Shown: in pieces, positions 8,972 to 16,620 of the stretch | Layout of the letters: each line of letters opens with the position of its first letter | How positions within the stretch are numbered: position 1 is the stretch's first letter | Source: Bacillota bacterium | Lineage (GTDB): Bacteria; Bacillota; Clostridia; Christensenellales; Aristaeellaceae | Direction of reading: 5' to 3' | NCBI GenBank assembly: GCA_023416585.1 | Contig: JAEZHM010000055.1 | Coordinates: 15,379 to 79,378, forward strand | DNA: 64,000 nt | Made by a program: the position numbers and the translations under genes | The notes under the pieces: model-generated | Told to the model about the DNA's origin: nothing | The model's input: the letters and a program-made list of their open reading frames with translations, nothing else | Databases searched by the model: none

Positions 8972-9028
8972 GGGAGGCTCCGCCTCCCCTAACCCCACTG
9001 CTTAAGGGATTTATCCCTTAAGAATCCC
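8971..9028 (+). terminator. Family C repeat C3 / twin-hairpin terminator
   Basis: First hairpin GGGGAGGC-TCC-GCCTCCCC (8971-8989), second CTTAAGGGAT/ATCCCTTAAG (9001-9022), then GAATCCC, the same order as C1. The hairpin starts on the last base of the thiolase stop. No long T run, so efficiency is uncertain. Confidence 0.65.
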
Positions 9029-9100
9029 TATACGGGGAAGAAAAAGCCATAATGCAAACATTACCCCAAGGGTGATGATTTGTGCATGGTACACTTTTAA

Positions 9101-9203
9101 GCCTTCCCCTTGAGGGGAAGGTGGCGCCGAAGCGCCGGATGAGGTGTTAAGCTGCGACTATGCTCATCTGTTTCCACCTCATCAGTCTCCTTCGTCGACA
9201 GCT
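9101..9203 (+). repeat. Family B palindromic repeat B1
   Basis: Begins with hairpin CCTTCCCCTTGAGGGGAAGG (9102-9121), then GGCGCCGAAGCGCC, GATGAGGTG (9138-9146) and its inverse CACCTCATC (9175-9183), ending AGTCTCCTTCGTCGACAG. A reverse-orientation copy lies at 63557-63677. Confidence 0.75.
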
Positions 9204-9205
9204 AT

Positions 9206-9398
9206 CCCATCTGGCTCAATCGTCGCATTGCACGCTGCCGCTCAGCTCACAACCCCGGCGGCTCAATCGTCGCATCGCTTCGCTGTGCCCATCTGGCTCA
9301 ATAGTCGCATTGCATCGCTGCCGCTTGCACTGCTCCTTTTCGCCAGCCTCCTTCACCCCTCCCTCATCCGCCACTGGCGGGGTCGGGGTTCCGGAGCC
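9206..9398 (+). repeat. Family D repeat cluster D1 (three partial-to-full units)
   Basis: A full unit at 9288-9398 starts CCCATCTGGCTCAATAGTCG and includes TGCTCCTTTTCGCCAGCCTC and a CCGCCACTGGCGG hairpin. Two truncated copies precede it (9206-9245 and 9257-9286) sharing GGCTCAATCGTCGCAT. The full unit recurs at 19515-19622. Short open frames inside read the same peptide in both copies, but nothing else supports translation. The rest of the 8972-9468 gap holds no gene. Confidence 0.7.
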
Positions 9399-9468
9399 CG
9401 CCAAGATTGGCTCTTATACATACAGGATAAAGAGAAACATCGATGCTATCCCAAAGGAGTGACTCCCT

Positions 9469-10902
9469 TTGAACGAGCAAGTTCTAAGTAAGCAATCCTG
9501 CCTGGCCGCCTACCCCGAATATGACCGGGAAGCGGTATCCAAAACACTGCACTCCGCGCTTTCAAAACTTGACCGCAAGATCGTAGTCCTGGACGACGAT
9601 CCCACCGGCGTGCAGACCGTGCACGGCGTGTACGTGTACACCGACTGGTCGGAGGAAAGCATACTCGCCGGCTTTGAAAGCCCCGAATCCATCTTCTTCA
9701 TTCTCACCAACTCCCGCAGCTTCGAAAGCTCCAAGACTGCGCAGGTGCATGAGGAGATCGCACGCCGCGTCGTAAAGGTATCTCAAGAGACAGGCAGGCA
9801 GTTTCTTTTGATCAGCCGCGGAGATTCCACCTTGCGGGGCCATTACCCCCTGGAAACAAAGGTGCTTCGCGAAACGCTGGAGCGGGAAACGGGCAAAAAG
9901 GTAGATGGCGAGATTCTGCTTCCCTTCTTTCTGGAGGGCGGGCGCTACACCATCGGTAACGTACATTATGTGGCCGCAGGTGATGAACTGATCCCCGCCG
10001 GTCAGACGGAGTTTGCCGGCGACAAGACGTTCGGCTATAAAAGCTCGAACCTGTGTGAGTGGATCGAGGAAAAGAACGGCGGCGCATATAAGAAGGAGGA
10101 TGTGACCTGCATCACCCTTGCAGAACTGCGCTCCCTCGATTACGCTTCCATGGAGAAAAAGCTGCTTTCCGTTTCCGGTTTTGGGAAAGTGGTGGTGAAT
10201 GCCATCGACTATGCGGACGTGGAGGTGTTCGTCACTGCTCTCGTTTCTGCAATACATAAGGGCAAAGAATTTTTGTTCAGAAGCGCGGCCGCGCTCACCA
10301 GGGTATTGGGCGGTATAAAAGGCCGGGAAGTGCTTTCAAGGGAAGAGCTTAGCGACAAAGAAAACAAAAACGGGGGCCTGATCCTGATCGGCTCCCATGT
10401 AAAACGCACCACCCAGCAGCTGGAGCAGCTTCGAAAAGCGGAATTCATTACGTTCGTGGAATTCAACCAGCACCTGGCGGTGGATGTTGCTAAACTCACC
10501 GCGGAGCAAAAGCGCGTGATAGGCATCGTGGAAGATGAAATCAAAGCAGGCCGCACCGTGGCCGTATACACCAGGCGCGACAGGCTGGACTTGAACACTT
10601 CTGATAAAGAGGAAGAATTGCGCCTGTCTGTACGCATTTCCGACGCGGTGGCCGGCATTGCCGGAAATCTTACAGTAAAGCCCAACTTCATCATTGCCAA
10701 GGGCGGTATCACCTCCAGTGACGTTGGCACAAAGGGCCTAAGGGTCAAAAAGGCGCTGGTGCTGGGGCAGATATTAAAGGGCGTGCCGGTATGGCTGACC
10801 GGTCCGGAAAGCAAGTTCCCCAACATGCCCTATGTGATTTTCCCAGGCAATGTGGGCGACGAAAACGCACTGTATGACGCGGTACTGAAATTACAGCCGT
10901 AA
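9469..10902 (+). CDS. Four-carbon acid sugar kinase family protein (OtnK/DUF1537 type)
   Basis: A 477-residue member of the family that phosphorylates threonate, erythronate and related sugar acids (OtnK, DtnK, YgbK relatives). Seen: N-terminal VLDDDPTGVQTVHGVYV, the signature D-D-D-x-T-G substrate loop; FFILTNSRS; SRGDSTLRGHYPLE, the conserved acid-sugar-binding motif; and the C-terminal ATP-binding part with IIAKGGITSSDV and PYVIFPGNVGD. The start is TTG at 9469, 9 bases after AAAGGAG. It is slightly longer than typical (about 420-440) because of an N-terminal extension. With the isomerase, SDR and RraA-like genes it points to sugar-acid catabolism. Confidence 0.92.
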   Translation: MNEQVLSKQSCLAAYPEYDREAVSKTLHSALSKLDRKIVVLDDDPTGVQTVHGVYVYTDWSEESILAGFESPESIFFILTNSRSFESSKTAQVHEEIARRVVKVSQETGRQFLLISRGDSTLRGHYPLETKVLRETLERETGKKVDGEILLPFFLEGGRYTIGNVHYVAAGDELIPAGQTEFAGDKTFGYKSSNLCEWIEEKNGGAYKKEDVTCITLAELRSLDYASMEKKLLSVSGFGKVVVNAIDYADVEVFVTALVSAIHKGKEFLFRSAAALTRVLGGIKGREVLSREELSDKENKNGGLILIGSHVKRTTQQLEQLRKAEFITFVEFNQHLAVDVAKLTAEQKRVIGIVEDEIKAGRTVAVYTRRDRLDLNTSDKEEELRLSVRISDAVAGIAGNLTVKPNFIIAKGGITSSDVGTKGLRVKKALVLGQILKGVPVWLTGPESKFPNMPYVIFPGNVGDENALYDAVLKLQP

Positions 10903-10918
10903 CAAGGAGGGGAATATT

Positions 10919-11659
10919 ATGCGGTTCTCGGGTAAAATTGCCGTGGTGACCGGTGCGGCCCAGGGCATCGGCGCGGCCATTGCCAAGCGGCTTTATGACG
11001 ATGGGGCGGACTATGTGGCACTGCTGGATCTGAGTGCGGAAAAGCTTAATGCGGCAGCATCTATCATCGATCCTGAGGGCAAGCGGGCAGGGGCCCATGT
11101 CTGCAACGTTTCCAAGCCGGAAAGTATACAGGAAGTGTTTAGCCATATTGAGCAGCGGTTTGGCCGCATCGACATCTTAGTGAACAACGCCGGCATCGTA
11201 AGGGACGCCATGCTCCATAAAATGACCGACGAGCAATGGCTTTCCGTGATCGATGTGAACCTGAACAGCATGTACTACTGCTGCAAGGCCGTGGTGCCTG
11301 GCATGCGGGAGCGCAAGTACGGCAAGATCGTGAACCTGGCCTCGGTATCCGCCTTCGGGAACGTGGGCCAGACCAACTACGGCGCCTCCAAGGGCGGCGT
11401 GATCGGCTTCACCAAGTGTCTGGCCCGGGAAGTGGCCCGCAACCGCGTGACGGTGAACTGCATCGCTCCCAGCTACATCAATACCGATATGCTCCGCGCT
11501 GTGCCGGATGCGGTGATGCAGAAGTTCATTGCCGCCATCCCCATGGAAAGGCTTGGCGAGCCGGAGGAACTGGCCGCTGCGGCAGCCTTCCTGTGCTCTG
11601 ATGATTCCAGCTTTGTTACCGGGGAATGCCTGGTGGTATCGGGAGGCTCCTATATGTAA
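10919..11659 (+). CDS. SDR-family oxidoreductase (FabG-like)
   Basis: A 246-residue classical short-chain dehydrogenase/reductase. Seen: Rossmann motif TGAAQGIG near residue 12, NNAG near residue 87, catalytic Ser in LASVSAFG, the Y-x-x-x-K pair in NYGASKGG, and the C-terminal GECLVVSGGSYM. AAGGAGG precedes the ATG. FabG itself has this architecture, but the location at the end of the catabolic island favours oxidation of a hydroxy group on the imported sugar acid. The cofactor (NAD or NADP) is not certain. Confidence 0.9.
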   Translation: MRFSGKIAVVTGAAQGIGAAIAKRLYDDGADYVALLDLSAEKLNAAASIIDPEGKRAGAHVCNVSKPESIQEVFSHIEQRFGRIDILVNNAGIVRDAMLHKMTDEQWLSVIDVNLNSMYYCCKAVVPGMRERKYGKIVNLASVSAFGNVGQTNYGASKGGVIGFTKCLAREVARNRVTVNCIAPSYINTDMLRAVPDAVMQKFIAAIPMERLGEPEELAAAAAFLCSDDSSFVTGECLVVSGGSYM

Positions 11660-11694
11660 TCCATTCGTGAAAAATGCTGCACACTTTTTACGAC

Positions 11695-11768
11695 CTTTGC
11701 AGAATTTCCTTGCAAAGAAACGCCCCGTGCGCTTGCCCGGTGTGTTTCATTGCGGCCAGGAAATTCTG
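11695..11768 (+). other. Mutually exclusive hairpins after the SDR gene
   Basis: CTTTGCA (11695-11701) pairs with TGCAAAG (11711-11717). The loop sequence CAGAATTTCCT (11700-11710) can instead pair perfectly with AGGAAATTCTG (11758-11768). The two folds share bases, as in a switch or simply a 3'-UTR structure. No coding sequence. Confidence 0.35.
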
Positions 11769-11833
11769 TAAGGTATGGATTTCTATCGAATTCCTTCCGA
11801 AATCGCCGCACATGCCGCCGGTTTCGGATTCCA

Positions 11834-11917
11834 AACGAGGGGGCTGCGACCCCCTCGTTGCTCCCCAGGTTTTATATGAAGTCCTTATCCCGCTTGCTAA
11901 GATGCAGGCGGGATTTT
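11834..11917 (+). terminator. Two hairpins ending with a T run
   Basis: AACGAGGGGG/CCCCCTCGTT (11834-11859, loop CTGCGA) is followed by ATCCCGC/GCGGGAT (11887-11914) and TTTTC. The second hairpin with its T run is a plausible Rho-independent terminator for the catabolic island. Confidence 0.6.
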
Positions 11918-12018
11918 CTTTGCTTCTAAACTAATATTTTGTATAATGTGCAGGATTATATATTTTGTGAATGATATGTTATACTGTTCTGAAAATAGCA
12001 TCTGCGGTCAATACGGCT

Positions 12019-12121
12019 AACCTCCTCCAGTCATCTTCGATGACAGCCCCCTCCGGGAGGGGGCCTCTAAAAAAGCCTCCCTCTTGAGGGAGGTGGCACG
12101 GCGAAGCCGTGACGGAAGGAG
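12019..12121 (+). repeat. Family A palindromic repeat A2
   Basis: AACCTCCTCCAGTCATCTTC start, CCCCCTCCGGGAGGGGG hairpin, CCTCCCTCTTGAGGGAGG hairpin, CACGGCGAAGCCGTG hairpin, then GGAAGGAGT. It ends just before the VOC gene's ribosome binding site. Confidence 0.7.
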
Positions 12122-12148
12122 TCTCACTTTTAAGCAGGAGGTGCCCCA

Positions 12149-12541
12149 ATGAGCATCCTATCAAACAGCGTGCATACGGGCCTTTTTGTGGAGGACATTG
12201 AAAAGATGGTAGCATTCTACCGGGACATTCTGGGCTTTGAAACGGACTGGGACGGCGGGCCGTTTGCCGGCTTCAAAGTAAAGGATGGCGGGCTTTTCAT
12301 GTTTGACCGGAAGATATTTGCCAAAGACATGAAGCTGGAATACTGCCCTCCAAGGGGCATCAATCAAACCATGGAAATCGGGATTGGTGTTCCTAAGAAA
12401 GACGATGTGGACAGCGAATACAAGCGCCTTATGTCCCTTGGCGTGAAGTCGCTAACAGGCGAACCGGTCACGCAGCCTTGGGGGCAGAGAAATTTCTGGA
12501 TCGCCGACCCGGAAGGGAACCTGATTGAAATCGCCTGCTGA
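12149..12541 (+). CDS. VOC (glyoxalase/bleomycin-resistance fold) protein
   Basis: A 130-residue vicinal-oxygen-chelate protein. Seen: N-terminal VHTGLFVEDIEKMVAFYRDI with metal-ligand His, then GLFMFDRK, and C-terminal WGQRNFWIADPEGNLIEI with the final Glu ligand. AGGAGG lies 7-8 bases before the ATG. VOC proteins include glyoxalases, dioxygenases, epimerases and drug-binding proteins, and the substrate cannot be deduced. It faces the AraC regulator's 3' end with only 15 bases between them. Confidence 0.85.
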   Translation: MSILSNSVHTGLFVEDIEKMVAFYRDILGFETDWDGGPFAGFKVKDGGLFMFDRKIFAKDMKLEYCPPRGINQTMEIGIGVPKKDDVDSEYKRLMSLGVKSLTGEPVTQPWGQRNFWIADPEGNLIEIAC

Positions 12542-12556
12542 AATGGAAGCTATTCA

Positions 12557-13426
12557 TCACGCGTACGTCTTGCTGCGCTTGCGCTTTCGGTAGGCACTGG
12601 GCGATTGGCCGGTTTGCTGCTTGAATACGCGGTTGAACGTTTGCACGCTTAAAAAACCGGTCTGCTCCACGATTTCGGTAACGTTGTAGTCCGTATAAAT
12701 CAAAAGCCGTTGGGCGTTATTCACGCGTATGGCGTTCAAATATTCCACAAAGGAGATACCTGCGTTTTTCTTGATATATTTGGAGCAATAGCTTTCCGTC
12801 AACCCCAGGTGGTCGGCCAGCATTTTCAGCGTCAGCTTGCTGTAGCAATTGTCCTGCATGTATTCCAGGGCAGCTTCCATATAGCGCAGGTTTTCAATGG
12901 AGACGGGCAGCGACTCGGCAATCATTTCTGGCATGGCAAGCAGCATCGCCGTAAGCTCCACCAGTTTGCCGTAATAAAAGTATTCCTTGTATTTGGGAAG
13001 CGGGCAGTTTAGCGCTGCAAGGATCAATTCCCGTACCGTTTCGTTTGGGCGCGTCTTGAACACCTGGCTGTACAATTGCTGGTATGCTTCCTTCTGCGCT
13101 GACTGTAAGAAGGAGGGCAGCAGCCATTCCTTCATGAACTTGATCTTGACGATGTCGGCCTCCTGCTTTTTGGGCAGGTATTCGTGCAGCACGCTGCCCC
13201 TGATGCATAGCAGCTCGCCGGAGGATATGGTGAACACATGCTCTTCCACCATGATCTCTATCTGGCCGTTTAGCACGAAGGCCATTTCGATTTCCTTGTG
13301 CAGATGCTTGTCGGAGACGTACACATCATCGATCAGCGCGCATTGCGGCTGACCAACGAACAGATGGAACAGTTCCATCGGCACCTTTTTCCGGATACCT
13401 TCTTCCGGTACAATGCTTGCGTGCAT
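12557..13426 (-). CDS. AraC-family transcriptional regulator with cupin sensor
   Basis: A 289-residue regulator: an N-terminal cupin-like sensor (about residues 25-100; HKEIEMAFVLNGQIEIMVEE) and a C-terminal AraC DNA-binding domain with two helix-turn-helices (about 185-285; LKMLADHLGLTESYCSKYIK and VTEIVEQTGFLSVQTFNRVF). Family members sense small molecules, often sugars, and regulate adjacent genes. GAAGGGA precedes the ATG and a consensus promoter lies upstream (13478-13506). Its likely target is either itself or the divergent lactonase/kinase pair. Confidence 0.93.
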   Translation of the reverse strand: MHASIVPEEGIRKKVPMELFHLFVGQPQCALIDDVYVSDKHLHKEIEMAFVLNGQIEIMVEEHVFTISSGELLCIRGSVLHEYLPKKQEADIVKIKFMKEWLLPSFLQSAQKEAYQQLYSQVFKTRPNETVRELILAALNCPLPKYKEYFYYGKLVELTAMLLAMPEMIAESLPVSIENLRYMEAALEYMQDNCYSKLTLKMLADHLGLTESYCSKYIKKNAGISFVEYLNAIRVNNAQRLLIYTDYNVTEIVEQTGFLSVQTFNRVFKQQTGQSPSAYRKRKRSKTYA

Positions 13427-13477
13427 TGAACATTCCCTTCTATTCCTGTTGCGTTCGCATCTATAGTTTCTTCATTT

Positions 13478-13506
13478 ATTATAGCAACACAAAAAGTATG
13501 TGTCAA
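13478..13506 (-). promoter_or_regulatory. Consensus sigma-A promoter for the AraC regulator
   Basis: Read on the minus strand: TTGACA (13506-13501), exactly 17 bases, TATAAT (13483-13478). Both boxes are perfect matches, about 55 bases upstream of the regulator's start. Confidence 0.9.
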
Positions 13507-13569
13507 CCTTGGGGAAAAGCGACCAAGTTGTGGTACAATGAAGCTGCTTATGAAGTGTGGGGGTTGACT

Positions 13570-14595
13570 ATGAAAGTGAATATTTTGATTGGCACCTATA
13601 CATCCAATGCGAATTCGAAAGGGATTTATGGGGCGGAATTGGATTTAACAGCCGGCTCCCTCAGCGGAGCGAGTCTTGTAATATCCCAAGCGGAGCCTTC
13701 TTACCTTTCCTTGTCGCATGACGGGAAGCGGCTGTACGCGGTGGAGGAAACGGTGCCCAGCGGCCGCGTGTTCAGCTATAAACTTACGCGGGACGGCTGG
13801 TCGCAGACGGGTGTCCAGCCCTCCTGCGGCAGCGCACCCTGCCATGTGATGCTGGATGAGGAAACGAACATGCTGGCCGTAGCCAACTATATGGATGGCG
13901 CGGTAAGCTTTTACGGGTTGGATGCTATGGGCGCTCTGCAAGGCGGACCGCAGACGGTCGTAATGGAGGGCAAAGGCGTGAACTTTAAGCGCCAGGAGTG
14001 CGCCCATGCCCATCAATGCGTCAAATCTGGGGACAAGATACTGGTAAGCGACCTTGGCACCGACAAGGTGCGCGTATTTTTGAGGGATGCCGTAGGACAA
14101 TACGCTTTGGCCGCGCCCCTTGTACATACAAGGCCTGGCGCCGGGCCGCGGCATATGGTGTTAACGAAGGATGGGGCAATGCTCTACCTTTTGTGTGAGC
14201 TTGAAAATACTTTGTACGCCTTCCGCAATACCGGTGGGAACTTTTTCGAGGAAGGCGTGTATGAATATCTACCTAAGAATGCGCCGCCAAGCTCTGCAGC
14301 GGCAATACGCCTAAGCGATGACGAGCGGTTTTTGTTCGCGTCCAGCCGGGGCGGGTTTAATGGTGTGGCGCTGTTTGAACTGGATACTGAAACAAGGCTG
14401 CCCGTTTTGCGGGATGTATGCGCAAGCGGCGCAATCCCCAGGGATGTTCTGCCTGTTGGAGATTTTTTGCTGTGCGCCTGCCAGGATGCAAACATCGTGC
14501 AGGTGATGAAGCTTGACCGGGAACAAAAGAGGATGGCCGTGATAGGTGAAATGGCTGTGCCCAGGCCGGTATGTTTGGTGATGAAGAACAGATGA
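13570..14595 (+). CDS. 6-phosphogluconolactonase-type beta-propeller lactonase
   Basis: A 341-residue seven-bladed propeller of the bacterial Pgl (YbhE) family, which hydrolyse 6-phosphogluconolactone or similar sugar lactones. Seen: start MKVNILIGTYTSNANSKGIY, then PSYLSLSHDGKRLYAVEE, APCHVMLDEE, ECAHAHQCV with the family's His pair, GAGPRHMVLTKDG and PRDVLPVGDFLL. An upstream in-frame extension exists, but the ATG at 13570 is the one that matches the family N-terminus. The start region is GT-rich with a weak ribosome binding site (GGGGGTTGACT). It overlaps the next gene, so the two are coupled. Confidence 0.87.
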   Translation: MKVNILIGTYTSNANSKGIYGAELDLTAGSLSGASLVISQAEPSYLSLSHDGKRLYAVEETVPSGRVFSYKLTRDGWSQTGVQPSCGSAPCHVMLDEETNMLAVANYMDGAVSFYGLDAMGALQGGPQTVVMEGKGVNFKRQECAHAHQCVKSGDKILVSDLGTDKVRVFLRDAVGQYALAAPLVHTRPGAGPRHMVLTKDGAMLYLLCELENTLYAFRNTGGNFFEEGVYEYLPKNAPPSSAAAIRLSDDERFLFASSRGGFNGVALFELDTETRLPVLRDVCASGAIPRDVLPVGDFLLCACQDANIVQVMKLDREQKRMAVIGEMAVPRPVCLVMKNR

Positions 14596-15446
14596 TGGAT
14601 ATCAAAGCGTATATACAGGAAAATATGGAGCGCTTTCAGGTGCTTTCCGTAAGCACCAACAAGGTACTTGCGTTTTCGTACAAAGGGAAAGCATATATCG
14701 TAAAAAAGCAGACGCTGCCTGATGATCAATTGTCCCCATTTTGGCAGATGATGAAGGCTGTGTTCGGCTCCAGCTTTCAAAAGCAGCGTGCCTGCATGAA
14801 GACTATTTGCGGGCTGCTTGAGGAAAACCCGCATATATCTCCGGCAAGGCTGGTGCTGGTAGATGAAGCGGAAAGAATGCAGGTCTTTGAGAAAATGCCG
14901 GGCGAAGCATGGGAACCTGATGAATTCCCGGATGGAGCCGGCATTGCCTATCAGCTTGGCCAATTCATAGGCTATCATCACAGCAGATGCTATGAGGCTT
15001 TTGAATTGCCCGGTACGGGCATCGGAAACTTGAAAGAAAAGATCATGCGCCATATGGAGGAGACCATATCTTTTCACTGGAATGGCGATGATACGCTGGA
15101 TACAAGCGTCAGGGAGTATTTTGAAAAGCTGAAGGCGGCGGATATTACGTGTGGTGATATGTCCCTGATCATGGCGGATATATCGGCAAACCAATTCCTG
15201 TTTGAAGGGGACAAAATCACCGCGTGCGTTGATTTGGACGCGTATGTGCTGGGGCCTAAGGCCTGGGAGCTTGCGCTGATTCAAAACTGCGTAAAGGATA
15301 TGGAAAGCTTCAAAAGAGGGTATGAGGAGTATTTGAAATTTCCAGACATGGATAAGGCATTTGGCTTTTATGTGTTTTTGATGGCGCTTAATGATATATG
15401 GGGGAAGGAAGAAATGAGGGGGTTCCTGAAAGAGAGGAAGTTTTAA
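14592..15446 (+). CDS. Aminoglycoside phosphotransferase-like kinase
   Basis: A 284-residue protein with the APH/choline-kinase fold. Seen: YKGKAYIVKKQTL for the ATP-binding Lys strand, a catalytic-loop stretch MADISANQFLF, and ACVDLDAYVLGP for the metal-binding Asp. The canonical His of H-x-D is Met here. The ATG at 14592 overlaps the lactonase stop (ATGA); an earlier ATG at 14571 is possible. Relatives phosphorylate small molecules, not necessarily drugs, and the lactonase partner suggests a sugar or derivative. Function remains open. Confidence 0.65.
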   Translation: MMDIKAYIQENMERFQVLSVSTNKVLAFSYKGKAYIVKKQTLPDDQLSPFWQMMKAVFGSSFQKQRACMKTICGLLEENPHISPARLVLVDEAERMQVFEKMPGEAWEPDEFPDGAGIAYQLGQFIGYHHSRCYEAFELPGTGIGNLKEKIMRHMEETISFHWNGDDTLDTSVREYFEKLKAADITCGDMSLIMADISANQFLFEGDKITACVDLDAYVLGPKAWELALIQNCVKDMESFKRGYEEYLKFPDMDKAFGFYVFLMALNDIWGKEEMRGFLKERKF

Positions 15447-15456
15447 TGAAACATAT

Positions 15457-15568
15457 TACCTCCTTCCGCCGCCTGCGGGCGGCACCTCCCTCGCGGAGGG
15501 AGGCTCTTAGAAAGGCTCCCTCCTGGAGAGTTAGGGTGCTGCTGACGAAGGAGGCTGGGGGAGGTTTA
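15457..15568 (-). repeat. Family A palindromic repeat A3 (reverse orientation)
   Basis: Reads on the minus strand as AACCTCCCCCAGCCTCCTTC ... GCCGCCCGCAGGCGGCGG AAGGAGG, the same order as A1. It lies between the kinase 3' end and the transporter operon's 3' end. Confidence 0.75.
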
Positions 15569-15625
15569 ATTGCTGAGTGATAGGATAGGCTTTCATAGAA
15601 GATATCATCAATAGATTATATACAT

Positions 15626-15686
15626 GGGGATTCCAAAGGGATTTATCCCTTTGGCGGGAGTCCAGAGGGCAGAGCCCTCCGGACTC
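15626..15686 (-). terminator. Family C repeat C2 / terminator of the BMP transporter operon
   Basis: CCAAAGGGAT/ATCCCTTTGG (15633-15654) and GTCCAGAGGGC/GCCCTCCGGAC (about 15660-15684). The minus-strand permease gene runs into it and takes its stop codon (GGA TAA) from the palindrome, as C1 does for the flavoprotein gene. Confidence 0.65.
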
Positions 15687-16620
15687 TTTGTTTCCTCAAG
15701 CTTAGCAGTACCAGCATAATCACCGTAACCAGGTAAGGCGACATGGCGGTCAGGTTAGAGGATACGCCCACGTATTGTAACCTTAAGCCCAGTGCGTCGA
15801 TAAAACCGAACAACAGCGCGGCCAGGAATACGAACGGGGGATTGGACGCGCCGAAGATCACGCAGGCCACGGCGATAAAGCCCCGGGAGGCGCTCATGTT
15901 TTCAGTGAACATGTTCAAATACCCCAGCGACAAATGTGCCCCGGCGATCCCGCTGAACACGCCGCAGATGAGCGACGCCTCATACTTCATCCTTTCGGGG
16001 CTTATGCCTGCGCTGCGCAGCGACTCGGGGTGCTGGCCGGCTGCCCGCATCCAGAACCCGCGGGGTGTCTTGTATAAAAACAGCCAGCACAGAAGCACGA
16101 ACAGCCAGCTTACATACACCAGCAGCGTGTTTTGATTGAGCAGCGGACCTAACAGGGGAATGGACTGCAAAAAGGACCAGTCGAGCCTTGGCAGCGGAAC
16201 AATCTGGCTGCTGGAAAACGCCCCCTTCACGCCGAAGATGGTGCGCAAAAGGAACACGGTGACGGCACCCGCGAATATGTTCAGCGCTACGCCGATAATG
16301 AACTCATCGCTTTTGAAGCGGATCACAAATACACCATAAAAAAGACCCAGCAAAAGCCCGGCCAATATGGCGGCCATCAGCCCTGCCAGCCAGCTGCCCA
16401 TAAAGAAGCTCACCGCTACCGCCACAAAGGCGCCTACCAGCATCATGCCATCGATGCCGATGTTCATAATGCCCACCTGGTCGGTGAACAGGCACCCAAG
16501 CCCCGCCAATATGATGGGCGTGGCGGTGCGCAGTGTGTTTTGCAGCAAGGCAATGTTGAAGATATCGCTCAAGTTGCGTAGGGCATCTTGCAACCAGGAA
16601 ATGATAAATATATCACTCAT
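15643..16620 (-). CDS. BMP-family ABC transporter permease (YufQ type)
   Basis: A 325-residue multi-pass permease of the nucleoside/BMP-type importer family. Seen: LQNTLRTATPIILAGLGCLF at the N-terminus, QVGIMNIGIDGMMLVGAFVA, and AGQHPESLRSAGISPERMKY, a conserved cytoplasmic loop of this class. It overlaps the upstream permease gene by four bases (ATGA). The last dozen residues (VRRALPSGLPPKG) are encoded by a family C repeat and are probably not functional. It is the second transmembrane subunit of the importer. Confidence 0.92.
   Translation of the reverse strand: MSDIFIISWLQDALRNLSDIFNIALLQNTLRTATPIILAGLGCLFTDQVGIMNIGIDGMMLVGAFVAVAVSFFMGSWLAGLMAAILAGLLLGLFYGVFVIRFKSDEFIIGVALNIFAGAVTVFLLRTIFGVKGAFSSSQIVPLPRLDWSFLQSIPLLGPLLNQNTLLVYVSWLFVLLCWLFLYKTPRGFWMRAAGQHPESLRSAGISPERMKYEASLICGVFSGIAGAHLSLGYLNMFTENMSASRGFIAVACVIFGASNPPFVFLAALLFGFIDALGLRLQYVGVSSNLTAMSPYLVTVIMLVLLSLRKQRVRRALPSGLPPKG

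Noticed and set aside
9144..9491. Open frames within the family B/D repeats encoding a hydrophobic peptide also seen at 19477
   Set aside because: The shared peptide follows from the shared repeat DNA; starts lack ribosome binding sites and frames end at random points.
14571..15446. Antibiotic resistance (aminoglycoside) kinase
   Set aside because: Only the general kinase fold is visible, the catalytic His is missing and the gene is coupled to a sugar lactonase.
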